A DNA stretch of 64,000 nt from Vitrella brassicaformis (taxonomy: Eukaryota; Sar; Vitrellaceae), in assembly GCA_001179505.1 (NCBI GenBank), contig CDMY01000646.1:240737-304736 (forward strand), read 5' to 3'. Within the stretch, counting starts at the first letter, position 1, and each line of letters starts with the position of its first letter. The notes beneath the pieces were generated by a model, which saw nothing but the letters and a program-made list of their open reading frames with translations, did no database searches and was not told the origin of the DNA. Positions 43,615 through 56,407 of the stretch are shown in pieces. Both the position numbers and the translations under genes were made by a program.

Positions 43615-46533
43615 CTACCTCTTCATCTGGCCTCTCTTGGCACACCACTCCTGCAAGTCCCTCTGCAGCCCCTCCAGCTCACACCGCAGCCGAGCCTTCC
43701 TCCCACTCCCACCGCCATGCTCACCCCCAAACCAGCCCTCTATCGCACCGCGCAGCCGACACATCACACTCACAGAGGCACCACACAACACGCCCACCGC
43801 ATCAGGCCCCCTCCCCCTGCCGCCCGCCCCCTGCTGTGCATTCGGTTGTCGGGCCACAGAGATGGGGCAGAAGTTGATGAGAGAGTGGAAGAGGTCCTGC
43901 CAGATCTCGTCGCCGCCTCGAGGGAACCTCGCATTCGGTGCGAGGCCCCATTGCGGCATCGACATTGCTGCTGTGAGGGACGGCCCGGCGTCTCTTGTGG
44001 GCTTGGGGTGGATGGGGAGGGGCTGGATGTGGGGGTACTTGCCGAAGAGGAGTATATGTGCGATGGCGGCGACACCGGCTAGGTCCGCATGGTGCATCCA
44101 GGGGAGGCCGCTGAGCATGGCCGGTGGCAAAAGGTCGTCCGCATGACAGTCACCTACACACACAAACACATAAAAGTCCGTTCCCCCTCTCTGTGTGTCG
44201 TGTCGTGTCGTGTGTGGGTGTACCTTTGAAGATGCAGTCTGGGTAGACGGCGTGTGTGTCGAGTGCTCTGCCGAGGTCGATGCCGAACACGCCGATGGGC
44301 GAGGGGGCGTCCAGGAGCGGATGGTGGCGTGTAGGCTTGATGTCGTGATGCGGTCCTGGTATGGCGAGGTGTCTACTGCGGTCGGCGGCCATGTCGGCCA
44401 CAATCAGGTTGTCCGTCTGCAGGGGTGATTGGAGAGCCGCACGTGTGTTGTGTTTGTGTCTTGTGTCTGGTTGTTGCATCTGTGGTGTTTGTTACCTTGA
44501 GATCGCCAGACAGCAGGCCAACCTGCAAAGGGTAAGATGGGCACACACATTGGTGTCGTCTCTCTCTCTCTGTGTCTCTCTCTCTGTCTGCACCTGACCT
44601 GGTGCAGCTGCATGAGCAGCCCCATGACCTCGTAGACTAGGAAGAACGACACCACCTCACTGCAGTAACGACCCCTGTACCAACCCAGAACACACACAAT
44701 ACGACACACATCCACTAATCCCATCAATTGTGTCTCCCAGCCTACCTCATGAGAAAGAACTCGTTGATGGCCGTGTGCATGTCGCATGCCACAGGCATCG
44801 TCGGCAGCACCATCACACTCACACCACCCTGACCATCCCTCCACCCACCACCATCCCCAGCCAGCCGTCTCGCCACACGGTCCTCGGGGCCGCTCAAGTC
44901 GATGCCGTGCAGTGACAGCGACACGCCCGTCAGCCAATGGGATGGCTGGGGGGACTGTGGGGGGCGTGTGTCGGAGATGAGAGGGGCTCGTCGGTGCAGG
45001 GCGGAAGAGGCGTATAGCTCACGCAAAGCGCTGCCGAAGTAAAATGTCTACACCAACACGACACACACGAGGGAGAAGGAGAACACATCTCTCTCTCTCT
45101 CTCTCTCTCGAGACACTGTTGCTGTCTCACCTACCTGGATTTTGACAGCACATTCCACCGCTTCCGTGCCCCCCTGCTCCCGCCACCTGCCGGCGTGGAC
45201 CCTCGCAAAGCTCCCACGGCCCAGCACCCGACCCACACGCAACGAACCATCCCTCCCTCCGACCTTCACGGGCAGAGTGGCGCCTTCCCTGCAGTGGTTG
45301 GCCCGGATGGCGAGGGGGTCTGTGTGCAGCTGGAACAGGCGTGTGGGGGATGTGTCTGGGGGTCCACGGCTGTGGAGCGGTCCGGGTGATGCTGAGCCTT
45401 TGTTGATGAGCTGCTGCAGGATAAGATGCTCGCGGTAGGTGCGACTGGCGTGGCAGTACGGATCCACCAGCCTGTGTGTGTGTGTGTGCGGAGAAAGGAG
45501 AGACAACAACACACGATGGATGGATCGCCGCCCACCCTCCATGCAGTCCATTCCTCTCTCTCTCTCTCTCTCTCCCTCCCTCTCTCCCTCTCTCCCTGAC
45601 CTGACAGTGAAAATGCGATTGCTGGTGAAAGGTCCCCTATTGTCCGGCAGTGCGATGCTCACAGCAGCCCGCCAGCGGTCCACCCGGTGTGGCCAATGGC
45701 GGCAGACCTCTCCGGGATGACTCACACGCACCGAAGTCCTCCCCCTGGTTGGCAGGCTTGTCATGCACCAGGGGCAGCGGAGGCAGTGAATCGCGAGGCG
45801 GTCGCTGCCCTTCGGGGGCGTGTGGCTGTGAGGGGCTGGCGTGTCGCTGCGATGGGCGGGGTGATCGTGGTCCCACCTCAGGGTCACGACACACCTTGGC
45901 ACCATCAGCAATACCTCCTATGGCGACGGCGGTCGCTGCCGTAGCTCTCTCAGGCTGCAACCGTCCTTGGTCATGATGCTGTGCCGCCCCACCACCGGGC
46001 GGCTGTTTGCGCTTCTGCCGTCGTCTCAAGGCGTCCATCTCCGCCTGCAGCCCCTCCACTGGCCGTGCATGGTGCCGCACACCCATCGCATAGACCTGCC
46101 CAGCCTCGTCGAATCGCTCTTCTTTCTCCAGAGAGAGAGCCCACGCATGAAAGAACAGCGCGGGAAGCGACGAGTGGGCGGACTGCTGCTGGTGCTGTTC
46201 GTAGAGCTTCTCGAAGGCGGCGGCTGGGTGGGCAGAATTGCACGCTGCAGAGATGGCCGCCTTCTCCTCTCGCGAAGCGAAGGACGCCAGCAGGCCGTCG
46301 GACCCTGGTGCAGCTGCTGGTCTTTGTTGGCCTCCGTCATGCTGGTGGTGGGCAGGGTAGCTGCATCTGTCATCCTGATGGTTGGCTAACGGCTTCCGGG
46401 CCGCATTGTTGGCCACCGCCGGGGCATTGAGAGGCGGTGGGTAGGGTGGTTGGTTGTTGTTGCGGTTGAAGCGGCTCGGGAACAGGGCCTTGAGCAGCTC
46501 CTGCGAGGGGAGATTCTTGCTGCCGCTCTCCAT
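43615..46533 (-). CDS. BUB1: BUB1-like spindle checkpoint kinase
   Basis: From ATG 46533 the first exon carries the Mad3/BUB1 N-terminal helical motif (LFFHAWALSLEKEERFDEA, then GQVYAMGVRHHARPVEGL). A Pro/Gln-rich middle follows, then the kinase: glycine loop VGRVLGRGSFARVHAGRW and lysine (ECAVKIQ) near 45,220-45,130; hinge and helix E (INEFFLM, LLMQLHQ); catalytic loop GLLSGDLK then TDNLIVAD; and GIDLGRALD, the BUB1 form of DFG. The C-lobe shows LLFGKYPH. Stop at 43615. The loop sits in a 27-base micro-exon (44522-44496), and the HRD His is Ser (SGD), though D, K and N remain. BUB1 phosphorylates histone H2A at kinetochores and recruits shugoshin. The junction between the N-terminal exon and the next one (~45,700-45,900) could not be fixed by eye. 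Confidence 0.85.
44496..44522 (-). other. 27-nt micro-exon carrying the BUB1 catalytic loop
   Basis: A TTTGCAG acceptor precedes and GTAACA follows; the nine codons read VGLLSGDLK in phase 0 on both sides. Without it the kinase would lose its catalytic aspartate and lysine while keeping the frame. Confidence 0.8.
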
Positions 46534-46941
46534 CCTCACCGTTGTGCGGTGGCGTCAGGAGTTTACAATAGGTGGCACAGACAGGAGTTTACCACCGCTC
46601 CTAGGGCTGGTTTCGCGCAGTGATTCGCAAAGTGGCGGGATGGATGTTCACTCAGACATGAACAAAGAGCGTATGCGTGAGCGCGCAAAGTCACACGACA
46701 GTCAACAGCAGCTACGGTGCACGATAGACAGACAGCTCATGTGACGAAAAGGACAGCAGCATGCGATCCCTAGCTACATCAATCGCAAGGCTCCTTGATG
46801 AGCACGCTGGTCTCCCGCCGCTCGGGGGGCATATAGTGGAACTCTATATATTGGACACACACGACACACACACACACACACACACCTGGATGGATGGATG
46901 GATGGAAGACGGGTCTGACGTGTACTTGTTTGTGACCCATC

Positions 46942-49347
46942 TCACTCACTTAGCTGCGCAAATACGTCTTCCTCCGTCACCTCTTCTCGCGGGTCAGACA
47001 ACCACCTCACACACACACACACACACCACATGTGAGATGTGTAGCTGTCTAGGCCACCGGGGACACACGGACACAGACGGATAAGTACGCACCGGGCCTT
47101 TGGCTGTGGGAGTCCCTCGAAGAGCCGCTCCCCGTTGCACCTCGCGCAGGGGTAGATGCCCTTGTCGTCGAGCGCCATGCCCATCTTCTTGGCCGCAAAG
47201 CGCATCGAACGGTTGAAGTGAGCCGACCTGACACACACGACAGACACGCAGCACACAACAGGCAACACCCATACCCACACAGACAATCTGACACACCGTG
47301 CTCTCTGTCTGTCTGTCTGTCTGTCTCTGTGTCTGTGTGTGTGTGTCGTGTGTCTGGTTGTTGTGTCAGTGGGTTCCCCCGCCCACCCAGTGAAGTACAG
47401 CAGAGCGAACGCCTTGAGGTGCCGGGGATATATCTTGATGTCGATCCTGCGGTGCACACTTCTCCCCGGCAGCCGCCCCACACCGAAGTACCCCTCTGCA
47501 TCCTCGTTGATGCCCTCGCTGTCGTCCTCGACCACCGCGTCTGACAGCACCGGCAAGCCCTCGAGGTCGACGTCCATCGTCTCCCTATCGCAATCGCTAT
47601 CGGCGTCATCGTTGGCTGCGGCCGCCCGCCAGTTGGCACGGGCGTGGTGGAGGTCGTCTGTGAGCAGATCGGCCGCGTGCAGCGACCCAACGAGCCTGAC
47701 GATTCATTCATCGCACGGCAAGTGGGGAATGGGGGGGCCACAGCTGTGGGTGGATGGCTGGGCTGCGTGGATGTGATGTGGGTGTCTTACTTACTGCGCG
47801 AGCAGGCCTTTGGTTGGTGCGTTTGGTGGTCTGAGGATGAGCACGTCGACGTCACCACACGTACTCTTGCCGCGACGGTACGACCCGCAACCCACCACCT
47901 GCACAGCACACAGAGAGAAACCGGCAACACAATAGAGAGAAGAAAAGATAGGTTCCTCACAAGACGGCAAGCCGACCTCCAGGTTGTGTTTGGCGAAGGG
48001 CGGCTTGGCGCACATGTCGGCCACGAACTGGATGATCTGCTCGGCCTCGCGCCGATCCATCCGCTGCTCAAACTCGTCCACTGCGCCATACACACACACA
48101 CACATATACACACACACATACACACACACATACATCAAATGCTGCCTCTGAGAAACACCAGCCCCACCGTATTGGAGGCCTATGCGCTGGGCCGACGTCA
48201 GCAGCTCGTGCTGCCGCTTTCGCAAGTCGCCGAGAGTGCGGACCCCCTTCACAAACAGTTTCTCGGCCGTCTTGTAGCCGATACCCCACACACGCTGATT
48301 GATGGACGCAGGCACACGAAGGGATAGCTTGCAAGAGGGATGTGTGTGACGGGTCGGGTGGGTGGAATGCCTTTGGCTGCATATTTACCTGGAAGCTAAT
48401 GAGCGACTTGTAGACAGGGTTGTTGGTGAGCTCGGCCACCCGGGCGGACTTGCCGTCACGCAGAATCCCTTTCACTACCGCTATGGTGTGGTCCCCTGCA
48501 CCACCACACCATGGACAGCCAGACGGCGCACGGGATGGATAATGGGCGTATATCGCTGTCTGTCTGTGGGTGGATTGGGAGACCTATCACTCTTTTCTTC
48601 CGCAGCTTCTCCACGTTAGACTCCGTGATCTTCTCATCGAAGTACAACACACGGCTCGCGGCCTTGCGAAAGCTATGTAACACACACAAGCACACACACA
48701 GACACGTGCCCTCCCTCCCTCCGGCCCCTGTTGCTCTCTCGCACTCACCCCTCCGAGCGGTATTTCTCGTTGAGCAGCCCGTAGATGGACGACAGCTTGT
48801 CCAGCTCCTGCCACACCACCTTGTTCTCCGCCACCCTCAGCGTCGGCCGGCCCTCCCGCTGACACGCGAACCGCTGGCGCCGCTGCGGCTGTGCGATGAA
48901 GTCACGCAGCCGCTCGATCTGCCGCAGCTTGTCTGGGTCGTAGTCGATGATGCCGTCAAACAAGGGGCGCTTGGAGGGGATGAGGGGGGCATGGGCGGCG
49001 TCAGTCATCTCATCGGATACGGCTACAGCTGGCTTCTCGTTGTCCTTTTCCTGCCGGTCCCTCTGTACTTGGTCAGCGAGCTCGTCGTGTGTGCGCCCGT
49101 TGTGAGGGGCAGCAGGTTGCTGGGCTGCGACGGGGAGGCCATCCTGCAGGTCGACGCCATCGGCAGCAGCAGCCGCTGCTGCTGCTGGTGCGGCCGCACT
49201 GGGCTGCTGCTCTGGAGGACCTGGGGGGTCGGTCTTGTCTTTGGTTTCAGGCTGGGTGAGGTCCAGGTGGTTGTCGTAGGTGCCCACGCATATCAGCACC
49301 CTCTTGCGCGCCCTGGCAGGCTGAGCCGCGCCACCACCCGAAGCCAT
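46942..49347 (-). CDS. Family X DNA polymerase (Pol beta/lambda/mu-like)
   Basis: ATG 49347 starts an exon with a possible BRCT-like or disordered N-terminus (KRVLICVGTYDNHLDL) and Ala/Gln-rich linker. Then come the 8-kDa-like helices (FRKAASRVLYFD), the helix-hairpin-helix (VWGIGYKTAEKLFVKGVRTL), the nucleotidyltransferase motif (GCGSYRRGKSTCGDVDVLI) with two metal-binding Asp, the third Asp in RRIDIKIYP, and the FTGSAHFNRSMR element that forms across a splice. These are diagnostic for Pol X gap-filling polymerases of base excision repair and end joining. The thumb ends at EEVTEEDVFAQLSE and lacks the usual final YxxPxxR segment. A long acidic insert (NDDADSDCD) sits between the second and third Asp. 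Downstream of BUB1 on the same strand order, with no evidence of co-transcription. Confidence 0.92.
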
Positions 49348-49924
49348 CGCGTAGCTGTGGAGTCAGCTATCAGCTCGACCTCTGAAAATGAGCGAGACGA
49401 CAAGATGAGCAAGGCAAACAAAACTCGACCCTGACTCATCTGCGGGCATCTGCTCACCATTTCAACCGCATCAAGCCTCTCGGCCGCCCCCAGCGTCAGC
49501 GTCATTCATCAATCCCAGTCAATGCCAACGAAGGAAACCCGGAAGATCTCATCGGTGCGACATGACTACGCAGCCCGGAGTGCGCCACGGGCCTCTTTGC
49601 GCTTGCGGAGTGCGCCAAAGGCTGGCAGCAGCGGTTTCATGGAGCGCCATAACGGCTCCATCTGCAAGCTTTCGGGTTGAAGAGAGTAGAGAGAAGAAGG
49701 TGGTCTCTGGGTGTCGATAAGACCGCAGCAGCACCCTCGTGTCTTGCGGCAGGCACGGTAGCAGCCGCCTGCCGCGCCGGCATCTACTGTCGGCATCACA
49801 CAAGCGCAGCGAGGAGGACCTCATCGATTCGCTGTTTCCCCGCTCCCCCTTCACGAGACGTCCCTCCCTCAGCAGCTCACTGACGCCTTCGAGGCCCTGA
49901 AGGGCTCAGCACGGCACCACCCAC
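49348..49924. promoter_or_regulatory. Divergent promoter region between Pol X and phosphomannose isomerase
   Basis: 577 bases with no microsatellites lie between outward-facing genes. An in-frame TGA at 49,898-49,900 supports the start at 49,925. Open frames inside are short and unconvincing. Confidence 0.45.
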
Positions 49925-52006
49925 ATGGTCGACACAGCCGGTGACGTCAGCCTCTCGCCCTTCGGCAACGAGTCGTGCCTGAGCACGGCTTACGGTGCGC
50001 CGGGTTCGCCTGAGGGTCTGCAGGTGCTGACGCACTACCAAGATCGGCTGGTGTTCCTGCACCCCTATGTGCAGCAGTACGCCTGGGGCAAGAGGGGCAG
50101 CGAGAGCCTCGTCGCCAACCTGGCTGCGGCCACGGGGCACCCAGTGGACAGGAGCAAGCCGTACGCGGAGCTGTGGATGGGCTACCACCCGTCGGGGCTG
50201 TGTTCGGTGGTGGGGCCCAACACGCCCATCGACCGGTTTCTGGAGCACAACAGGGAGTTCCTCGGCGACATCGGGCGGGGCGGCCGGGTGCACCTGCCCT
50301 TCCTCATGAAGGTCCTCTCGGTGGCCATGCCGCTGTCCATCCAGGCGCACCCCGACAAGGGCCTGGCGGAGCGGCTGCACCGGGAGCACCCACACATGTA
50401 CAAGGACGGCAACCACAAGCCAGAGATGGCCATCGCACTCACACCCTTCGAGGCCCTCGGCGGCTTCAGGCCCGCCGCACAGATACTCACACACGTCCAA
50501 CAGGTACGCACACACACGCGCAGTGGGCAAGCCACGTCCATCCACCACCTCTCTCTGTCTCTCTCTCTCTGTGGTTGACAGGTGCCAGAGTTGCGGGCGG
50601 TGTTGGGTGAGGCGTGTGCGGCGTCAGTAGAGCACCGGCTGACCCATGGGGGCCCCGAGCAGGGCGGTTCGGCGTTGCGGGAGTTCTTCGAGGGTTTGAT
50701 GCGGTGCGACGTGTCGGTCATGGCGGCTCAGCTGGACCGGCTGGTAGATAGGCTGCGGCGGCTGCGGGACAGCGGCAGCATGGAGAGCGAACCACTCAAA
50801 CAGGTGTACAGGTACGTCTTTATTATGCATTGATTGAGGGGGGCGTCAGAGGGAGAGATGTGTGTTCTGTGCTCCTTGTGTGTGTGCGTGTGTGTGTGGA
50901 TCAGTTTGGCGTTGGTGTTGAGTGAGCATTTCCCGGGAGATGTGGGCGTGTTCGCGGCGTTCTTCCTCAACCACATCAAGCTCAATCCAGGTGAGAGAGG
51001 GATGCGTCACTCACTGTGTGTGTGGTGTATGCGGCATGATTGACGTGTGCTGTGCTGTGCTGCACAGGTGAGGCGATGTTCATCGGGCCGAACACGCTTC
51101 ACGCTTACCTCAAGGGCGAGTGCATCGAGTGCATGGCCAACTCAGACAATGTCGTCAGGTAGGTGTGTGGACTGTCAACACTGTCAACACCAACACGCGC
51201 CAGGGTGTTACCCACTCGTGTGTGTGTGTGTCACAGAGGCGGTTTGACGCCAAAGCACAAGGATGTGGATCTCCTGTGCAGGGTACCCTCCCCCTCTCCC
51301 CCTCTCCCCCAACACAACACAGCACGCCACACACTCTCTCTCCTTTTACCTCTCCCTGCCCGTCTTCTGTGTGTGTGTGCAGATGTTGTGGTACGACAAG
51401 TGTGGCGTGGAGGTCATCACGCCCTCCTACGTCGACGAGCCGTCAGGCCTCATGCTCTACCGCCCGCCGGTGAGCGACTTCGAGGTCTACCGACTCGTCC
51501 TCCCCAAGGGCCGCGAGATCCACAGGATATTCAGCGCCACCGGACCTACCATAGGCATCGTCCTGCAGGGCAACGCACGGGTCAGTCAGACAACACACAA
51601 GCACATAAGTCGCGAGACGTCCCCTCTCGTGTGTGTCACGTGGTTATGCAATCAGGCGGCCACGACGCCCGCGCCGTCCCGGCATCCCTCCCGCCGGTCC
51701 TCCCCCCCAGCCACCCCACCAAAGCACTCCTCCCTCCCAGGCGCCACCCACACACCCACCCCCTCCCCCTCGGTGCAGCTGCAGCCGGCCGTCAGCCCCA
51801 ATGGCAGCAATGCCCTCCCCGGCCAATGCATCAATGCGGGCGGCGTGCTCATGGTGCGGGCGGGCACCGCACTGCGGCTCATCAACACCGGCGATGGGTG
51901 TGGAGGAGGGGGCGGGGGCGACCTGGTGGTGTTCTTCGTGTGCTGCCAGGAGGGGTTCACCGACGAGGGCAGCCTGCCCGTCGCGGCCGAGATGGCGGGG
52001 GCGTAG
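49925..52006 (+). CDS. MPI: Mannose-6-phosphate isomerase, type I
   Basis: Seven exons (49925-50503, 50582-50811, 50905-50990, 51068-51158, 51237-51282, 51383-51580, 51655-52006) join in frame. Metal-site motifs of type I enzymes are intact: [15 protein letters not shown] (Gln and His), [18 protein letters not shown] (Glu) and [20 protein letters not shown] (His). The start region has [18 protein letters not shown], also family-typical. The C-terminal cupin half has an extra Pro/Ser-rich insert (~51,660-51,790) before the last strands. The enzyme interconverts fructose-6-phosphate and mannose-6-phosphate in the cytosol, feeding GDP-mannose for glycosylation and GPI anchors. An in-frame stop lies just upstream of ATG 49925. 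Confidence 0.95.
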
Positions 52007-54062
52007 TGTACACTCTATAGCATAGCATAGCATAGCGTAGACAGCCTACAGGGTGGGTGGGGGTGGGGGGCGGGGAGCTTTTGGTCGATTTATTTTTTTC
52101 TGTATCGTTGAGAACCAATGAGTGAATTCCTTGAGGAACTAACTTGTTGCACACACGCACACAAGACGGACGGATGGATGGGGGCTGGCTGGCTGTTGTT
52201 TTCGCCTCCCACCATTCATTCATTCGCTCGCCTGTCTGTTTGTTTGCCCGTTTGTTTGTACGCCTAACTTACTGCGTGTACCATGCCTGCGATGCGCGTA
52301 ATTCACGTGTAGAGGTGATACATGCTGCCATGCCATTGCCTTTTCTTGCTGCTGCCGATGGATGGGTGGGTGGATGGACGATGCCCGCCGTCAAAAGGGA
52401 GGGAAGCGGTCGTTTTTCTCGTAGACGGGCTGGTGGGCGGAGCTGCAGTCGTTTTTCGGACCATGGCTCGAGAGACAGACAGTGGGAGACAAAGAGGGAG
52501 GACCCTGTGATGGTGACATGTCCTGTGCCTTGTGGGTCGCTTCTGGGTCCCCTCCGTGGCATCCTTGCTGTGCAGCATCGACCGGTGTCTCCATAGCAGC
52601 GGTGGCATGGGGTTAGCTCAGAGGCGACACACGGACACAGCACAGCACGAAGAGGTCCTCTCTTCGTGTGCCTGTGTTTCGGATACAGGGTGGGTGTGTG
52701 GCGGTGGTGTGCCTGTCTGCCTGGCTGCCATCACCTGTTTGTTTGGCCGGTCCATTGCGTGCCCCTGTGTGTTCTGTTCGTGTGTGGTCCTTGAGTGCAT
52801 GTTTGCTTTGTAGAGGCGTAAACAAGCTGCCCACCCCATCTCATCTCACCTCACCCACCATCCACACCGCCCATCTATCTTTCTTGTCAAGTTGCTTTAA
52901 GCTTGTGTAAGCACCTAACCTACCTGAGTGTGTGCCTGGAGTGCGTGAGTGCACGCCCCCCTTTGTTGTGTACAGCTAGACGGCCTTGTTGGTTGGTTGG
53001 TGCTCATACTCACACACACACACACACACACGGACGGAGAGAGGGGGAGGGGGAAGGGGGAGAGAGATGGAGGGGTGCTGTCAAGTGTTGTCGCTTTAGG
53101 AGCTGCTGTCCATCCATCCATCCATCCCTCCGCCCCACCCACTCGTGTATGCAGTTGATCTTGCACAGACCGGAGGGTGGCCATTGTATGTGTGTATTGG
53201 GTGTGTTGGCCGGGCGAGCACACCAACACGGGAGGCACATGGTGGCTGGGGTATTGCGGCGAGCATCTGCTGTGAGCGTGCTTGGCGCGATGCCGCAGCC
53301 TACGTGACCCCTCGTGTTAGCGTGCTCAGCTTGCCGCTCACTCGATGATGGTACTTTGCTCAAAGGGGCTGAGACGACAGACAGACAGACAGACAGACAA
53401 GGGCGGGACCCATGCACGTGTGTACGGTAATCAGACCGGCCGGCAAGCCGCTTGTTGCTTACACAGGTGTGTGAGTGGTGGCTGTACAGGCAGAGGACAG
53501 AGAGAGAGAGAGAGAGAGGGCAGGCGCACCACGACGCACACGGGGGAAGACGGGATTCCGAGAGTCAGAGAGGTATCCATCCATCCATCCCACCAGGGAG
53601 GGGGTAGGCAGAGGGCGATTTGATGCTCCATGCACTCACTCACTCCACCCACACACAGCACAACACACTCAGACAGACACCTAGTGACACACAGGCACAG
53701 GCACGGACACGGTAGTGGGTGGAACTGCTGGCAGCGGACGGACACAGACATACCGGTGGATGGATGGACGGTGACAGTGTGTGTGACATTCTGGCATTTA
53801 ACAGCAACTATTGGTTGGTCGACTGAATCAGTGAGTGAACGTCAATCCTTCCCCTCACACGCACACGCACTCTGCAGGATCAACAAGTTTGACCGACAGA
53901 ATCCGCGCACATCCACCCCCAAACTCCCACCCAACCACCCACACGCACGCCACACAAGGCTCACGTCGACACACACTGACTGACACACATCGTCCGTCAT
54001 CCGTGTCTCTTCTTACACAGAACAAAACAGCCGAAATCGTCGACGCCATCACCATCGGCCAC
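52007..54062. other. 2 kb gap with simple repeats, no gene seen
   Basis: It begins with an ATAGC pentanucleotide run (~52,013-52,036) and a T-rich stretch that may be the isomerase 3' end. Later parts hold CA, GGAT, GACA and GA repeats. Open frames are repeat-derived (HTHT, CVCV) and none has a domain or clear splice structure. The end overlaps the 3' UTR of the FKBP gene. Confidence 0.55.
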
Positions 54063-54891
54063 TCATGCGTACTTAAACGAGTGCCCCCCCAGGCTGCGAA
54101 GCGCCTCGTAGCCAACCGGCAGAATCTCCTCCAGAACGATCCACATGATCAGGGCCGCGTTGGGCGGCACGAGCGCGGGGAAGCCCCTGGTGCCGAAGGC
54201 CATGTGCGGTGGAATGTAGCAGAGACTCTTCTCGCCCTCGCACATGAGCCTCACGCACTCCTCCAGACCGCTGAAGACCGCGTGGCACCCGACGCGGAAC
54301 TTGAGCGGCCGGCCCCTGTTATAGGTGCAGTCAAACCTGCAACACAGGCAGACAGAGAGAGACACGAGCCGCGCTGCTTCTGTGGATGGATGGGCCTGTG
54401 TGTCAGACATACATTTTGCCGTGTGTGTGGTCGGTTGAGTAGAAGGCGATGTAGTGCAGCACGACGGTGGACCCCTTGCGCGGCTTCTTGACGAAGTCCC
54501 CGTTGATGACCGTCTTGACCTCCACCCCACTCAACCCACGCACCCTCTCGCGAGAGAACACCTCCACACCTGCCCACAGCACACACACAACGACACGCAT
54601 CAATATGCCTGGGTTCGCCAGAGAGACACCAACACACCCACCGAGGGACTGCAGGTTGAGGTTCTCCAGTGTGTAGCGGCCCGGTGATTTCGGGAACAGT
54701 CCATCGAGGCTCGGCTCTTTCGTCCGATACTCAGGTGTCCTGGGCCTCACGACCCTCGACGGCCGATGCTGGTGCTGATGATCAGCAGTAGCAGCAGTAG
54801 CAGCAGTAGCAGCGGCGACAACCGCCGAGTCGCCCTTGGCGAGAGACGGCCGGCCATGCTGAGGGACGGGCGCCTCAGTAGAGGCCGCCAT
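54063..54891 (-). CDS. FKBP-type peptidyl-prolyl isomerase
   Basis: Three exons join in frame from ATG 54891 to TGA 54063. An Ala-rich, disordered N-terminal extension (~80 residues) precedes one FKBP domain: GSTVVLHYIAFYSTDHTHGK, FDCTYNRGRPLKFRVG, FSGLEECVRLMCEGEKSLCY, IPPHMAFGTRGF, then VPPNAALIMWIVLEEI. The order and spacing match FKBPs that catalyse cis-trans isomerisation of prolyl bonds and bind FK506. Conserved Ser of FDSS is Cys. The first part of the domain (VFSRERVRGLSGVEVKTVING) looks like the usual N-terminal strand. No ER signal or TPR repeats are visible, so the location is probably cytosol or nucleus. Confidence 0.9.
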
Positions 54892-56407
54892 TGCAGATGA
54901 GAGAAGCAAGAAAAGATGAAGAGAGGCTTGTTAAAGGGATGCGGGATCTAAGAGAGGCCGTGGATTCGTCAGAAGACGCCCCTTCTCCAGATCGCCGCCG
55001 CCACGCAAACACTCGCCTCGGCTGCTCTCTTTCTCCTCGCGAACGCTTTCAGTGGCCAAAAGCTGACAAAGACTGGCAATGAATCCTAGCGGAAGTCCAG
55101 CTTGTTGTCATGCTATCACCATGGGCCCTCGGGTGATTCACCAATACGAGAAAGCTGTCGATGCCGTCGCCCTTGGGGCTCGGCGCATGCGGGTGAATCG
55201 AACGAGACGCGGTCAGCTGAGGGCACACACACGGACAAACATAGGCTTTTGCACACTGTGGAGGTGCTGGAACTGAGAAAGCCTTGAAAACCGTTACGGC
55301 CTCTTGGTCCTACAAGCGCGCAGCTTCGTTTTTCCTTGTTTCTCGTCAACGAGTGTTTTAAGGCTCACAGTCAGCTTCAATGAGCGCTTCTGGACTGCTC
55401 TCTTCCCTGCAAGAAGGACTGGTAGCCTTGCAAAGTGGACATGTAGCCCCGAGCCCCACCAGGCGAGTGCTCCTCCTGTCTGCCAATTAGCGTCCTGCGG
55501 CTGTACGTCCGCCCTCCCTGCCAGTGTAGAAGGTCATCCGCGGCCACTTTGCTGCTTCTTGAGCCCGTTTTTGGCCCTAATTTGGCGAAATTCGCCCCCT
55601 GGAGTCTCTTCATCGCCCGTGGGGCCCTGCTCCCATTCCTTGATCCCAATCTTCAAATCCCCAAGTGAAGGTGAGGCACCACACGGGAAAGGCAGGCCCT
55701 CACGTGTAAAGGCAAGGCCCACCGATCGACCTGAAAATTTGCAATGGTAGAGCTGCGGCTCGTAGTGCTTTGAGTTGGCTGGGGGCTTGACTTCTTTCAG
55801 CATAGGCAATGACATGAGACCCCTCTGCCTTAGAGGGAGGCCACGCTGGCCCCCATGTGCTAACAACCGTCAGTTTGAAACCAATCAGTCATTTTGAGTC
55901 GTTTTCGACAGGGAATGTCTCCAGCCTGCCCCCCCGCCCTCCAGCCGCTCCCCGGCCTTTGACTGAGTCTTCTTCGGCCGTTTCTTTTTGATCGATTGAT
56001 CCTTTTCCGAGCCTGCAGCCTGCCAGCTACACCTTCTTGCGGCCCCCAGCCTGAAAAGTGCGCCAATTGTGAAGCCATCCGATCGACTCTCTCGTATCAC
56101 CCGGATGGCCTCTGATGGTCATCGGGGGGTGCCAGAGGGTCCTCGGTGGCCTCATAGCAGCGTACTTTCCCACAAACTGTGCATAAGAGCGAGGAAAACG
56201 CCGATAAAGGCAGCCAGACGGGCGAAATTTCGCACAGACCTAAAACTCGCGAGCCAGGCCTTTGCCCTGTTTTTTGTGCGTGCGAGCCTCTCCAGACCCG
56301 TAATTGTGCTCATCGAATCTGCCGCTTTCTCGTGTGGGTCAGGTGGTGTGCGGCGGCGGACGGCTTGCCCTCGTCGGTAGGGAGACTCGGCTTATCCCTA
56401 CATCAAG
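54892..56407. other. 1.5 kb island free of microsatellites, possible mobile-element remnant
   Basis: Unlike most gaps here, ~55,080-56,380 has essentially no TG, CA or GGAT runs. It contains short coding-like frames on both strands, for example a minus-strand frame around 55,534-55,866 containing KHYEPQLYHCKFSGRSVGLA. I see no terminal repeats or catalytic motif, so a mobile element is only a suggestion. The 5' UTR and promoter of the next gene must lie at its right end. Confidence 0.35.

Noticed and set aside
45142-45720. Plus-strand open frames over the BUB1 kinase exons
   Set aside because: Antisense shadows; the minus strand carries the glycine loop, lysine and splice signals.
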